From contig NW_026622863.1 of NCBI RefSeq assembly GCF_023065955.2, positions 40,096,177 through 40,160,176 of the forward strand: a stretch of DNA of 64,000 nucleotides, given 5' to 3'. This document shows, piece after piece, positions 45,373 through 56,575 of this stretch (position 1 is the first letter of the stretch; each line of letters starts with the position of its first letter). Origin of the DNA: Ursus arctos (lineage: Eukaryota; Chordata; Mammalia; Carnivora; Ursidae). The translations under genes were made by a program, and so were the position numbers. The notes below the pieces were generated by a model, which was not told the DNA's origin, made no database searches, and worked only from the letters and a program-made list of their open reading frames with translations.

Positions 45373-46859
45373 TCTATAGGAGCTACCCCCGGGTGTAAGA
45401 ACGGGCATACCCTGCCAGGCTTCTCTTTGAACATCCGTGTGAGGGGGAGAAGAATCCTGCCTGCAGACCTCCTGTCAGCTGCTCACCATTCCAGGCTCTG
45501 TCCGTGCGCTGCACTTTGGCCGAGCTGGGAATCCTGAGCAGACCCCATGCCATGCTGCTTCAAGGCCTTGCTGTCTGTGGTGGTTCTTTGACCTGGTGAG
45601 ACCCACCCATCCCTTTTGCACTTGTGAAAACCTATCCTATGGCCAAGGCCTACCTCAAAGTAACATTTGCTTTATCACAACCTTCCCGTTCTCTCCCTCT
45701 CTTTTCCAGTCTCCCTTAACATCTTGGGGTGCTGTAGTTGTTGACAGCCCTCCCCACGTTCTGGGTACTTTCCTGATTCTCTTGTGCATTTATGAGTTCT
45801 TTGAGGAGGAATCAAGGGCAGACCGAACACAAACACAAGTCCAGGCCCTATCAGCCTCAGCTTTGGAGCGGTTGGTGTGGAATCAAACTTTTTTGGTTGC
45901 ACTATTTTTGTACGACTTGAGGAATTTTCTAGTCGTCATAATGTCATAAATTCTCACTGTCGCACCTGCTTTGGTAACATTACATATGATTTCTTACTTC
46001 AAGCCCGCCTTTGTGGATTATAGCATTTCAGGAGTTAATGTTTCGGAATTGCTCATCATCCTGTAACTTTCCTAACTTTATCTTATTTTCCCCCCTCACA
46101 GGAAATGACTTAGAGGCCTTACAAATACATCTGTGCATTCTTGCTTCAGACTTTACAATTGAGGGCCAACCCAGTCTTGGAAGCACCTCTTATTACTGTT
46201 ACAAGGAAACTGCTACCTCAGCAAACAGAAGGAAAGGAGAAGACTTATAATAACAAATGCCATTTTTTAGAAAAACACTTGTTTTCAGAAAATATTAAAG
46301 GAAATTTGGAAACTTTCACATTGAGAATAAGATTTGCAGGTGAATGGATTTGGCAGGCGGGCTCTGTCAAACTTCCGCAGCGGTTTGATCTTCCTTCCTA
46401 AGGACTTAGTGTGAAGTAACTGTACTGCTTTTTAAATCGCTGTTGATCAGCTTGTGGGTTTTGGGGGTCTAATTTTTCTGGTATATTGAAGATACATGAT
46501 ATTACATTATATTACATTTTTTAAAGTTAAGTTATTTTTCTGCCATTGTAAATACAAATCTCAAAATATTCTTGCAACGCAATGATAGCTAAACATTTTT
46601 CTCCGCAAACATATCTTTCTATTAAGAGAGTGGAATGCTAACAGTTCTTATACAGCATTTTGGACACACTTTTATTTTTTTGTCAGAGATCCCACCTACC
46701 CTGAAATATTAATTATATAAACCTGTTGTTCTCCCATCGACGTTGGATCACATGGTCACCTGCCTCATGGAAATGCCTTTTGCAAAACTTAGATTTGCAG
46801 AACTCCACTATTTTTATACCTAGCTACAGTTTCGGGGGGAAAAAGAAGAATCAGAACCC
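45373..46859. other. distal intron 1 up to the GARRE1 coding exon
   Basis: No repeat recognised. Short open frames only. Candidate acceptors for the coding exon are TTTGCAG (46794-46800), ATACCTAG (46816-46823) and CTACAG (46824-46829). Confidence 0.45.
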
Positions 46860-46898
46860 TGACCCGCCCACGGTCACTGGGACAGCTCCCCCTCCCGC

Positions 46899-47393
46899 AT
46901 GTATTGCTGCAGCGCCCAGGACAGTAAAATGGACTACAAGCGGCGCTTCCTGCTTGGCGGGTCCAAGCAGAAGGTACAGCAGCACCAGCAGTACCCGATG
47001 CCTGAGCTGGGCCGAGCGCTGAGTGCTCCCCTGGCGTCGACGGCCACCGCGGCCCCCCTGGGCAGTCTGACCGCTGCAGGCAGCTGCCACCATGCCATGC
47101 CCCACTCCACTCCCATCGCTGACATCCAGCAGGGTATCTCCAAGTACCTGGATGCCCTCAACGTCTTCTGCCGGGCCAGCACCTTCCTCACAGATCTCTT
47201 CAGCACTGTGTTCAGGAACTCTCACTACTCCAAGGCTGCCATGCAGCTTAAAGATGTGCAGGAGCACGTCATGGAAGCAGCCAGTCGGCTGACATCAGCC
47301 ATAAAGCCCGAGATCGCCAAGATGCTGATGGAACTCAGTGCCGGGGCTGCAAACTTTACAGACCAGAAGGAATTCAGCCTCCAGGACATTGAG
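46899..47393 (+). CDS. GARRE1: GARRE1 (KIAA0355) first coding exon, partial gene
   Basis: This exon encodes the first 165 residues of a protein I recognise as granule-associated Rac and RHOG effector 1. That protein is a cytoplasmic RAC1/RHOG effector linked to mRNA-regulating (CCR4-NOT/P-body) granules; the human protein is about 1070 aa. The reading begins MYCCSAQDSK and continues MDYKRRFLLGG. A Gln/His patch, an Ala/Ser/Thr-rich linker and a helical segment from about residue 65 (ADIQQGISKYLDALNVFCR) to QDIE follow. An in-frame TGA at 46860-46862 makes 46899 the first Met available. The exon ends in phase 0 at GACATTGAG before gtagag; in the family the next residues are V-L-G-R-C, so the valine after the donor is coincidental. 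Unspliced, the frame runs 54 further codons and stops at 47558. The acceptor is probably at 46800, 46823 or 46829; I cannot choose. Later exons lie beyond 64000. Identification is from memory of the human protein. Confidence 0.88.
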
Positions 47394-48335
47394 GTAGAGT
47401 ATCTTCTCTGTCATACTTGGGTAGGAAAATGCGTCCCAGAGGTAAGTGAGATTGTCATCTTCGTGTTTTCCCAAATTACCACAATGTTGATCTCCATCTT
47501 CTTTCTGTTGATACTCCGTCCTTGTAAAAAATTGGTGCAGAATTGCTTTTATTTCTAATTAAGTAGGTTCAAAGACTGTGAGACAAACAAGCAAATCAGC
47601 CTGTATTTTATGTTCTTTACATTTTGAAGTTGAAAATTTCCGGATAACATCCTGCTAAAAGTACCTAGTGGGGACTGAGATTTCTAAATATGATTATGAA
47701 CTTTATTTGTGAGTGTCATTCTATAGAACCATTGGGTTAATGTAGAAAGTTCATACATGTTCAGGATAAATTATTTTGCTAGTTCTACATTCATAGTTGT
47801 TCCCATTTGAATGTGTTTGATTCTTGCTCAATATATTTCTTAGGGTCTTTGATAATCAAAATGAAATATCCTCCCTCTTTAAGGGCTCTAGATTAGAATG
47901 TAAGATTGGAATACAGATTTCATTCAGAATAAAGATGACCTTTTTCCTTCCTTCATTTAGGAAATCATTTATTCAACTGATCTGCCAGATTAGTGTTACT
48001 AGTGTAACTGATACATTTTAAAAATTATTGTTATCTGCTCAGAGAGTTCTTCTGGGTTTGACGTCTTGAGTCCTTGCACATTTTAGCAGCACATTAGAGA
48101 TTAGATTCTTGGATGCTAGGAGAGAGAATGTCCCTTTTCCATGCTGGGGCTGAATTTGATTTTAGGAAATCACATTTTTGAGCCAATTCTGATGGCTGGG
48201 GTAGCTAAACAAGCTAATTTATACTGCTGTGGGCTTAGGCAGGAAAAAGGTAGGCTACTAAGTAATATGTCTAATTTTTATCGTGTTGAAAAGTGATTTT
48301 GAAGGCATTTCCAAGAGAATTCAGAACTATATTTG
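47394..48335. other. start of GARRE1 intron 2, no repeat recognised
   Basis: Begins gtagagtatc. AT-rich; no exon seen. Confidence 0.5.
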
Positions 48336-48460
48336 AGGGGCATGTGGTTGGCTCAATCACTAGAACATGCAGTTCTCCATCCCAAGGTCATGAGTTCAAG
48401 CCCCACGTTGGGCACAAAGCCTACTAAAAAGAAGAAAGGAAGGAAAGGAAGAAAGGAAAG
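48336..48460 (+). repeat. short-type SINEC, sense, diverged
   Basis: GGGGCATGTGGTTGGCTCAATC..AAGGTCATGAGTTCAAGCCCCACGTTGGGC and an A/G-rich (GGAAA)n tail. Lacks the CT-rich middle. Confidence 0.8.
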
Positions 48461-48544
48461 AACTGTACTTGAAAAGACACAGTATTATTGGTGTAAATTG
48501 GGGATCATCAGATTTTTTCTGTATAGAAAAAAATAGTAGATTCT

Positions 48545-48690
48545 AGGAATTGTGGACCACATGTGGTCTCTGTCACATCTTCTTCTTCTTTTTTTTTTTT
48601 AAATAACCCTTTAAAAATGGAAAAATCAGTCTTACCTGTGTACCTGTCTGTTGACCTGGATTTGGCCCAGGGGCTGTCGTTTACTGAACC
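48545..48690 (+). mobile_element. MER5-like hAT-Charlie fragment
   Basis: GAATTGTGGACCACATGTGGTCTCTGTCACA..GACCTGGATTTGGCCCAGGGGCTGTCGTTTACTGAACC resembles the MER5 interior and 3' end. Confidence 0.6.
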
Positions 48691-48932
48691 TGCTGGAATA
48701 AATGTATAATAGCCTCCTTGGGTCATTCTATTTTTAATCTAATCCAGGTATATTTTAAATTTCTGATTATTTCTATGATCACATTTTATATTTAGGGAAA
48801 TAACCGTTTTGAAGTATTTTTAAAATGGCTTGTCATAGTTTAAAGTATTTTTTGAGTTACACACGTAAAGCATACATAAAGCACTTTTTTTTAAAAATGT
48901 ACTTCTCAAAGGAAATTCAAAGGGTGAAACGT

Positions 48933-49010
48933 AAAACTGCTGACTTACTCTCCCATCCTGTTCTCTTTTCCAAAACTGCTGATTTACTCTCCCATCCTGT
49001 TCTGTTTCCC
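48933..49010 (+). repeat. 39-bp tandem duplication
   Basis: AAAACTGCTGACTTACTC.. at 48933 recurs at 48972 with period 39 and about three differences. No known function. Confidence 0.9.
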
Positions 49011-50115
49011 AGAAGTGGCCGCTGTTAGCTGGCCAGCGTGTGCCATCCCAGACTGCTGTCTGGATACATATGTGCGCATGCACAAATGGACAGCTTTAGC
49101 TTTTGTTTGTTTTATAGAAAGGACCACGTTGTTCAACCACCAGTGTGCCTGCTCGCTGCTTTGCAGAGATGTGGCGAGAGAGCAGTTAGGGACTCTGCCC
49201 TCTCAGAAAGGGTTCTACCGTCTTAGACCCAGCCTGTTACAGCTCTCGTCCTGTCGTGACATCAGCATTTTTAGCTTTATTTAAAATTTCAGGCAAGAGT
49301 GGTTTGAAAAATAAGGCCAAATGCTTTTATTTTAACCTGAACATCATTAAGCTCTTTTTCAGGCCATGCCTCCAGGTGCTGGCGGAGACAGAGCTAGACA
49401 TGCATGGCTGTTTGCACTCCAGCCCTGCCTAGCAAGTGCCCTCATTCCCCAGGTCAGGACCCCTAGAGCAGGATGAACCAACCCTGAGGACTGGGGGTTT
49501 AGGAAGCCACTGGGCTGAAGTTGCACCTCTCTTGGCCCTTCTGCTTTCTTGAGACCAGCATGGACTACTTGAGCTGAGAAGGAGAATATTTCTAATCATT
49601 GTGGTTTGGAATTTTGACTTGGCTTTTCCCATTGAAATGTGATTAGGATAGCTGGAATACTACTGTGTTTTTGTACATAATAAGCTAAACAGGCTTTGGA
49701 GGCTAGACTGGAAATTCAGTGCTATTGATGGGTTTTAGAATCTATGGGTGTTTTCTGAATTTCAAACAGCTGACTTATAAGTAAATTCTAAAATGTGATT
49801 GCCAACTGTAGGCCTGCAGACTTAACATTTTGCCTTTTCCACAGAGTAGTATTTGTTGTTTCTGGAACTTATGTGCTGCCCTGGGCCAATAAGGGTCTCA
49901 CTCTCAGAATATTCACCAGTTCAGATGGGCATTTGGGTTTTTTCGTGTTGGTCATTTTAGGGTTTTATCAGAAGGACCCTGAGAGGCTCTTTAACATTCA
50001 TCCCTGGGGCCTAACAATGCTGAACTTGACCGCCTAGGTAAGGACCTCTGCTGAGGAGCTTAGTCCGGGATGTAAGTGTGGAAAACCCTGAACTCTGTGT
50101 TCAAATGCTTGACCC
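49011..50115. other. intron 2 stretch, nothing recognised
   Basis: No exon for the next GARRE1 residues (V-L-G-R-C-F) is found here. Confidence 0.45.
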
Positions 50116-50293
50116 TTTTTTTTTTTTTTTAAGATATTATTTATTTATTAGGGAGAGAAAGAGAAAGAGAGCAGGAGCAGAGGGGAGGGACAGAGGGAGA
50201 GGGAGAAGCAGACCCCCTGCTCAGCAGGGAGCCCGACACAGGGCTCAACCCCCAGCCTATGGCAGACGCTTAACCGAGCCACCAAGTGCCCCT
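50116..50293 (-). repeat. Can-SINE, antisense
   Basis: Flanked by AATGCTTGACC at 50103-50113 and 50296-50306. Head decayed (CACCAAGTGCCCC). Confidence 0.9.
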
Positions 50294-50619
50294 CGAATGC
50301 TTGACCATTTTAAACCTAAGAGAAAGTACTGATCCCGCTGGCCCACCCCTGAAGGGAGGCCAAAGATGCTTCTCATGTTCCCTTACTTACAGCCAGGTTT
50401 GGGATATGCTCATTGATCCTGGTGCCTATCTTTAGGAACTTCATTTGCTCACTCTGTGCTCTGGGGCAGGCAGGGTGTACATGGGTCTTGTCTTGTCTGT
50501 ACTTGTCAGTGACTTTGCCCCTTACCCTGCTGCTTCACCCTCACAGTCTCACTGTTAAAATCTCACTCTCAGAGAGATGAGCTGTGACCATGATGTTTCA
50601 CTAGGTAACGGGCGCCTAT

Positions 50620-50940
50620 GACACTGTTATGGGGCATGGAGTCAGAAGATCTGGGTTTAGAAAATGACTCTGCTTCTTACCATCTGTATGGCCTTGAGCA
50701 AATCTCCCAACATCTCTAAGCCTCACTTTGCCCATATATAAAATGGAATTATTAGGGCTTCTGGCTGTTTCAGTTGGAAGAGCTTGAGACTCTTGATCTT
50801 GGAATTGGGGATCTGGGGATCCTTCGAGCCCCATGTAGAGATTACTTTTAAAAAAATCTTTAAGAAATAAAATTAAATAAAAATAAAAATAAATAAATTG
50901 GAATTGCCACCCACCGTCCAGAGTTCTTGTGATAATCTGA
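50620..50940 (+). repeat. MIR SINE, sense, split by a short SINEC
   Basis: CATGGAGTCAGAAGATCTGGGTTTAG..CTTACCATCTGTATGGCCTTGAGCAAATC..CATATATAAAATGGAATTATTAG is MIR; it resumes GAATTGCCACCC..GAGTTCTTGTGATAATC after the insertion. Confidence 0.75.
50757..50895 (+). repeat. short-type SINEC in a MIR
   Basis: GGCTTCTGGCTGTTTCAGTTGGAAGAGC..GAGCCCCATGTAGAGATTACTTTTAAAAAAATC. TGGAATT lies on both sides. Confidence 0.8.
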
Positions 50941-51096
50941 CGTGGTTAGTGTCTGAAAGGCTGTACCAGGTTAGTTGCCATCATCATTCTTATTGCTTCC
51001 AACATGGCTTGAAAGGTGCTACGAGCCCTTCTCTGAAGTGCAGAACACAATTATGTACAAACCCAACATCAGAGAGAAATGTTGGGCAAGTTATTT

Positions 51097-51292
51097 ATTT
51101 ATTTTTTAAGCGAGAGCACGCTAGTGCGAGGTGGTGTGAGGATGTGGAGGGGCAGAAGGAGGAGAGAATCTCAAGGAGACTCCATGCTGAGTGCAGAGCC
51201 TGAGGCAGGGCCCAATCTCACCACCCTGAGATCATGACCTCAGCTGAAATCAAGAGTCACATGTCTAACCGACTGAGCCACCCAGGCACCCC
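51097..51292 (-). repeat. Can-SINE, antisense, older
   Basis: Flanked by GCAAGTTATTT at 51086-51096 and 51294-51304. Ends GAGCCACCCAGGCACCCC. Confidence 0.9.
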
Positions 51293-51632
51293 AGCAAGTT
51301 ATTTTTCTAACTGAAACCCTTTTAGGTGGAAAAAGTTGGCACCCCCAGAACATTTGCTCTGCTCATTTCTTTCCTGGTTCTTGAAGTAGGTGCCTCCCTT
51401 GTAAGGCAGCGGCAGTATTACCCGCCTTAGGTAGCAACTGCCAGGGCCTTTTCATCGTAAAAGCCCAAGGGGACCTCTTATACCAGTCGTCATTGCTGTT
51501 TGCCTTGTGCCTAGAATGGGACATTGGGATGGGGGTGGGGTATCCAGCAAATACACTTGCAGTACCCAATACCCTTTGGATAAGCCAGGTGACAGTTTAG
51601 GTAGGATTTTTGCTCTAGATTTATAGAAAATA

Positions 51633-51835
51633 GGGGCACCTGGGTAGTGCCATTGGTGAAGCATCTGAGTCTTGGTTTCTGCTCAGGTCATGATCTCAGG
51701 GTCCTGGGATTGAACCCTGCGTCGGACTCCACTCTGAGGACGGGGTCTGCTGGAGATTCTCTCTCACTCTCCCTCTGCCCCTCCCACTCATGCACTTGCT
51801 TGCTCGCTGTCATATAAACAAATCTTTTTTTAAAA
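51633..51835 (+). repeat. Can-SINE, sense
   Basis: GGGGCACCTGGGTAGTGCC to AAATC and an A-rich tail. AGAAAATA lies on both sides. Confidence 0.9.
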
Positions 51836-52569
51836 AGAAAATACATAGTTTACATTGTATATGAACGGGGATTTTGTCAAAATAGGAAATGTGATCACAA
51901 TTAAGTGCTTCATAGGAATTCCTTTGTATAAGTCTCAAACTGTCTGTCCAGCCAGAATGTGAATTCAGGAAAACTGTGGTTTCCCATACTGAATTTGTTC
52001 TTTATACAAAGCTTTGGATATCTCACCCACACATTTTCTGGAAGTAGACGTAATGGGACCTGCTATTTCTCTGCTCTCTGAGTCTAGGAGCATCTCCACT
52101 GGTGGTCGTTAGGATTGTGTTAATTCCAGTGTTCCTGTAAAATGCCAGGCTAGCTGAATTGCGTGGCTAATTTCTCTTACATTTTATCTGCCTCAGTATC
52201 ATTTGTCAGAGAAATCTGTTACCCTTTGCAATTAAACCATGTAGTTCGTATTAAAGCAGTATAGACAGCCCTGTAACATGGTTTTCTATTTATTAGAAAG
52301 TCACACATGTCCACCTCTCTATACAAGCATCTGTCACTTGTCTTAAATGAAATTCTTTTTTCAGTGGAAATGTAAGTAAAAGAATCAGATCGACTTGTGA
52401 TTCATGCCTTCATTCCACAGGTATTTATTGCACACTTCATTGTACCAGGTACTGTTCCAGGCACCAAAAATACAGTAGTGAACAAGATAGACATTCCTCC
52501 CTTCAGGTAGATAAAAGAGACTGCAATCTTAGATAAGAGGGTTCACCAAGGCATCACTAAGGTGACATC
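51836..52569. other. intron 2 stretch with a small ancient repeat
   Basis: 52405-52500 (GGTATTTATTGCACACTTCATTGTACCAGGTACTGTTCC..GTGAACAAGATAGACATTCC) is a common ancient mammalian repeat fragment I cannot name with certainty. No exon. Confidence 0.45.
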
Positions 52570-52965
52570 TGAGTTGTTAAAAAATAAAATTCAGCTGAGT
52601 AAATTTTAAAGATTTTATTGGCTCTATTCAACTATTCATGAGTCGGGCGGCATCCCATCTAGCAGACAGAAAGGAGCTCCAAAGAGCTGTACAGAATAAA
52701 AGGCTTTTATAGGCAGAAGGGAGCAGGAAAAGAAAGTTTCGAGCAGAGTGGATTGGTTCGGTCAAGGCCACCTTCGTATAGGAGACAGAAGGGGTCTCTC
52801 CAGTGGATTACCTCCCTAGGTCATTCCAGATTGCCAGGTTATAGGTTTCATTCCTGGGAGAGACTGAAATTGCAGTTAGGTTAAGAATTAAATCTTGGTT
52901 TGCTGATGTGGAGCTTAGCACAGGTGACTCCATCTGGGGCTTCTTGTTTCTTTTTTTGAATAAAG
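52570..52965. mobile_element. LTR-like dispersed repeat (possible ERVL/MaLR-type)
   Basis: AAAGATTTTATTGGCTCTATTCAAC..GAGTCGGGCGGCATCCCATCTAGC..GAGCTCCAAAGAGCTGTACAGAATAAAAGGCTTTTATAGGCAG is a pattern I recall from mammalian solo LTRs. No coding capacity. Family, orientation and ends are unsure. Confidence 0.45.
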
Positions 52966-54861
52966 ACTTGAAGGAGGTGAAGGAATAAACCCTGTTGATA
53001 ACCAGGAACAGAGGATTCCGGGCAGAGGGAACAGCTACTGTGTAGTTTCTGAGGCAGGATGAACCCGAGTGTGTGGAGAGCAGAGAGGACCTATCGTGGC
53101 TGAAACAGCAAAAGGAAGAGTACTAGGCTCGGGGTCGGAAAGGTCATGAGGTCAGCCTTTGAAGGGAAGATGGAGGGCGGATCTTTGTGCAGTAAGTGAG
53201 CAGTGTTGTCCCTTCTCCCCTGGCCTCCTTCGCAGCTTAACTGCTCCAGGGCTCTGGTCTCACACTGGGGCCTCAGTGTTGGGAGGGTGTGGCCCTCTGG
53301 GCAGGTGCTGTGCATTCCAGAAGCCCAAGGCAGCTGTAGGGATCCTAGGAGTTGTAGTTCTTTAAGGGGACTGTATTTTACATCTTCTGGCAATTTCAGT
53401 GGCTTTCCAAGGATCATCACCTTGTAAATGGGCAGGCAGACTTTAAATCAAATCTTTATGTAATTGAACCTTGGCTTTCGGTTTGATGCACTGACAAATG
53501 TCTTTTGTGTACTGTGTGATTACCCCTGAATCTGTTTGAAATAATTCATTTGGGAGCACTGACTCTTAAGACCCTTAATTCATAAGAACCAAATCATAAT
53601 CTATTTTGGGTAGATATATGCCAAAAATACTGTAGAGCAACAGTAATGGAAAATATTAGGGACTGGTTTCAAAATACGATTTTCATTAACCTGAATGGAA
53701 TTAAATTTGCATGTTCCTTTTTTTTTTTTTTTTTTTTTTTGCCTAAAGGTAAAATTCAGTGTTACTTCTTTCTTTCCTTTCTTGTTTTGACTAGTAGATC
53801 TTCCATAACAGATTGTGGAGTAAATATTTCCTAACCGTATGTGCCAAATGAAAATCCAGATTGCTGCTATTAATCAGAAACTGAAGTTCACTTCTTAAAA
53901 AGCTTATATAGTTCTAGTTTTCAGGCTGTTACTAATTTCTAGCCACTCTTTTTGGCTTATTCTTTTATTGAGGTGCGTCTTCTATTATCTAAATTGTCTT
54001 CAGATTTTAGCCTTTAGAAGAACCTATAATTAATTTAAGCAGTTGGAATTTGAGTGATTTTGTAAACTTCATTGTGGAACAATTAGATTTACTGTCTGTC
54101 TGCCCAGCCCACTCTGTGTGGGTGGAAGCCACTGGGGCCAGAGGGCATCTGCCACTCTGGAGGCACCGGATCCTTTGATTTTGATTGGCCAAGACACACT
54201 GTGCAACCACCTCATTATTCTGAAAATTGCTAATTAAAAGAAAAATAAGGAATTAAGCAAATTTCCTGCTTCTCCAGTACATCGGTTTTTCAGGGTAACC
54301 AAATAGCCCCAATGGATGGGGGAAGTTTCTTCTGTTTAGAAGAATCTCCATATTCTTCTGTGTAAAAGGAATGATACAATTAGGAAAATCACCATTTTGC
54401 ACACCATTATGAATTAACTGACTCAGGCAAGTGGTCAACAGTGGAGGATAAAACCAGTTGATAAAAGGTCATTGGGGAACTTCATAAGGGAAAGATCAGG
54501 CCTTTCCCACCTAAATCCATTGGTCCACCTCAGCATCACTGAAAATGAGACAGCCAGTTAGTTGATCATGAATCCTAAGAACCGCACAGTACCCCCATAG
54601 TAGATTCTGGCATTTCTCCCCTCTCCACAGGGTGGGAGGGCACCTGAAACAATCTCATCAATCCTCTAGAACAAATTCACAGTCTACATAAACTGTGGGC
54701 TGTGGTGGAGCAAATTATATAATACGACAAGGAAGCCATTAGACAAATCAGAATGTAGCATATTCTATAGGCAGTTGACCTCATTTGTTTAACAAAGTCA
54801 AGTAGCATGAAAAAAAAAGGTAGAAGGCATCTAAAAACAGAGTTTAGAGATACGACAACCA
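52966..54861. other. intron 2 stretch, nothing recognised
   Basis: A 21-base T-run near 53720. No exon or named repeat seen. Confidence 0.4.
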
Positions 54862-55037
54862 GGGACACCTGGCTGGCTCAGTCAGAAGAGCATGTGATTC
54901 GATCTCAGGGTTGTAAGTTCGAGCCCCATGTTGGATGTAGAGATTACTTAAAAAATAAATATTTTAAATATATATACATATATATTTATAATTTATAATT
55001 TTATAATTATATATATTTATATATAAATAAAAATAAA
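54862..55037 (+). repeat. short-type SINEC with (TA)n-expanded tail
   Basis: GGGACACCTGGCTGGCTCAG..TGTAGAGATTACTTAAAAAATAAAT, then about 70 bp of TATATA/TTTATAAT palindromic sequence. Flanked by AGAGATACGACAACCA (54846-54861) and AGAGATATGACAACCA (55038-55053), one mismatch. Confidence 0.9.
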
Positions 55038-55421
55038 AGAGATATGACAACCAAATAAAATGAGCATTTTGGGGTTTGAGATTCAAAGAGACAAACAAAA
55101 AAAATACATTTTTAAAGATTATTTGGGATGTTTGAACATGTACTGGGTCTTGGTTGATTGGGATTTGCTTCAAAACATTCCAGCAATAAAAGGTGGTGTT
55201 GGGGGAAAGGGTGAAAAAAAAAAATGACAAAATATTGGTGATTAATGAAGCTTTTTGATGGGTTTCTGAGGGTTTATTATACTCTTCTTTTGTGTTTGTT
55301 TGGATATTGCCCAAGTTTAAAAAAGGGAGCGAGGAACTTACGTTAGGAGTAGTGTATCAGGAATAGCCTGTAAATGATTCCGTTCTCTGGAGGATTTGTG
55401 CATATGAAGTGGTCTCGTAAC

Positions 55422-55439
55422 AGAAAGGGGAGTGTTTAG
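55422..55439 (+). repeat. left target-site duplication of the full-length L1
   Basis: AGAAAGGGGAGTGTTTAG, identical over 18 bp to 61694-61711. Confidence 0.95.
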
Positions 55440-56575
55440 GGGAGTAGAGTTAAGATGGCGGAGGAGTAGGAGACACCGTTTTCAGCCGGTCCTCCGAGTC
55501 GAGCTGGATAGGTACCAGACCAGCCTAAACAACCACGGAACCAGCCGGAGACGCAGGAAGACGCATCTGGATCTCTACAAATGAACATCTCCAGCGCTGA
55601 GTATTGAGGTACGAAGCGGGGAGCCATGAAACTGTGCACAGATATTGGAAGATAAACGGAAGGGGGAGGGAGCCGCCATGTTTGGGCACCGGGAAGCGGT
55701 AGCCACTTGCACGGGAGAGCGGGCGGGGCTCACGGTCGGCACCGGCAAAACAGCAGACTGAGACCGTGAGCCGGGTGCGCGCGCCACCAGGCATCTCGCG
55801 GAACCCCGGAATCCCGGTGCGCTCACTGGATCCAGACTGAGACCGGGAGATCCGGGAGCGCGCGCGGGGCGGCTGGCGGCTGGCGGCATTAGAAACACAA
55901 AGGACAGAGACGCGCCGGCCCTGGAAGTGAGGGCTGGGACGCCGGGTGTGGGGCGCACATCCCGGGACGCTGCAGGGTTGAGCAGCACCAACAGAAACAG
56001 AGTTAAAGTGGCCAGAACATTAGTAGAGAACGGGCCGCAATCCTTCTGTTCTGTGACAGAGGCTGAAATTTGGCCGCTGCTGCTCTGACTCTCAGAGGAG
56101 GCACAGCAAACCGCCAGGGAAAGCCGCCAGAGAACAAAAGCCTGGAAATACCGGCTCAGAGAGTGCCCATCCCCATCCCCCCTCGCAGGGGACGCGGAGA
56201 CTCTACCCAAACAGGGCTGCCTGAGTATCGGCGCGGCAGGCCCCTCCCCCAGAAGGCAGGCTGAAAAATCAAGAAGCCCACAACCCGAGGCGCCGGGGTG
56301 GAGCAGTCATTGAGCGCCTGCCTTCGGCTTAGGGCGTGATCCCGGCGTTCCGGAAAGGAGTCCCTCATCGGGCTCCTCCGCTGGGAGCCTGCTTCTTCCT
56401 CTCCCACTCCCCTGCTTCTGTTCCCTCTCTCGCTGGTTGGCTGCCACATAAATAAATAAATAAAATCTTTAAAGAAGAAGCCCACATCCCTAAGATCCCT
56501 ATAAAACAAGGGGCACGGCCTGGGACCCAGTCAATAATTTGGGCTCTGGAAACCCCGCAACCTCTCTTCATCAGA
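55440..56575 (+). promoter_or_regulatory. L1 5'UTR / internal promoter
   Basis: Begins GGGAGTAGAGTTAAGATGGCGG. AAGATGGCG at 55452-55460 is a YY1-type site in the place where human L1 has one, which fixes the start of transcription. 55650-55960 is CpG-dense and should be a methylation target. The last 290 bp contain the Can-SINE 56287-56474 and then unique 5'UTR up to the ORF1 Met. Confidence 0.8.
56287..56474 (+). repeat. Can-SINE carried inside the L1 5'UTR
   Basis: Head GAGGCGCCGGGGTGGAGCAG to ATAAATAAATAAAATC. Flanked by AAGAAGCCCACAACCC (56271-56286) and AAGAAGCCCACATCCC (56475-56490), 15/16 identical. Sense to the L1. It lies 102 bp upstream of ORF1 and leaves no effect on the frame. 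Confidence 0.93.

Noticed and set aside
47394..47558. 54-codon extension of the GARRE1 exon
   Set aside because: It begins with a splice-donor sequence and the family protein continues differently (V-L-G-R-C). It would matter only if the intron were retained.
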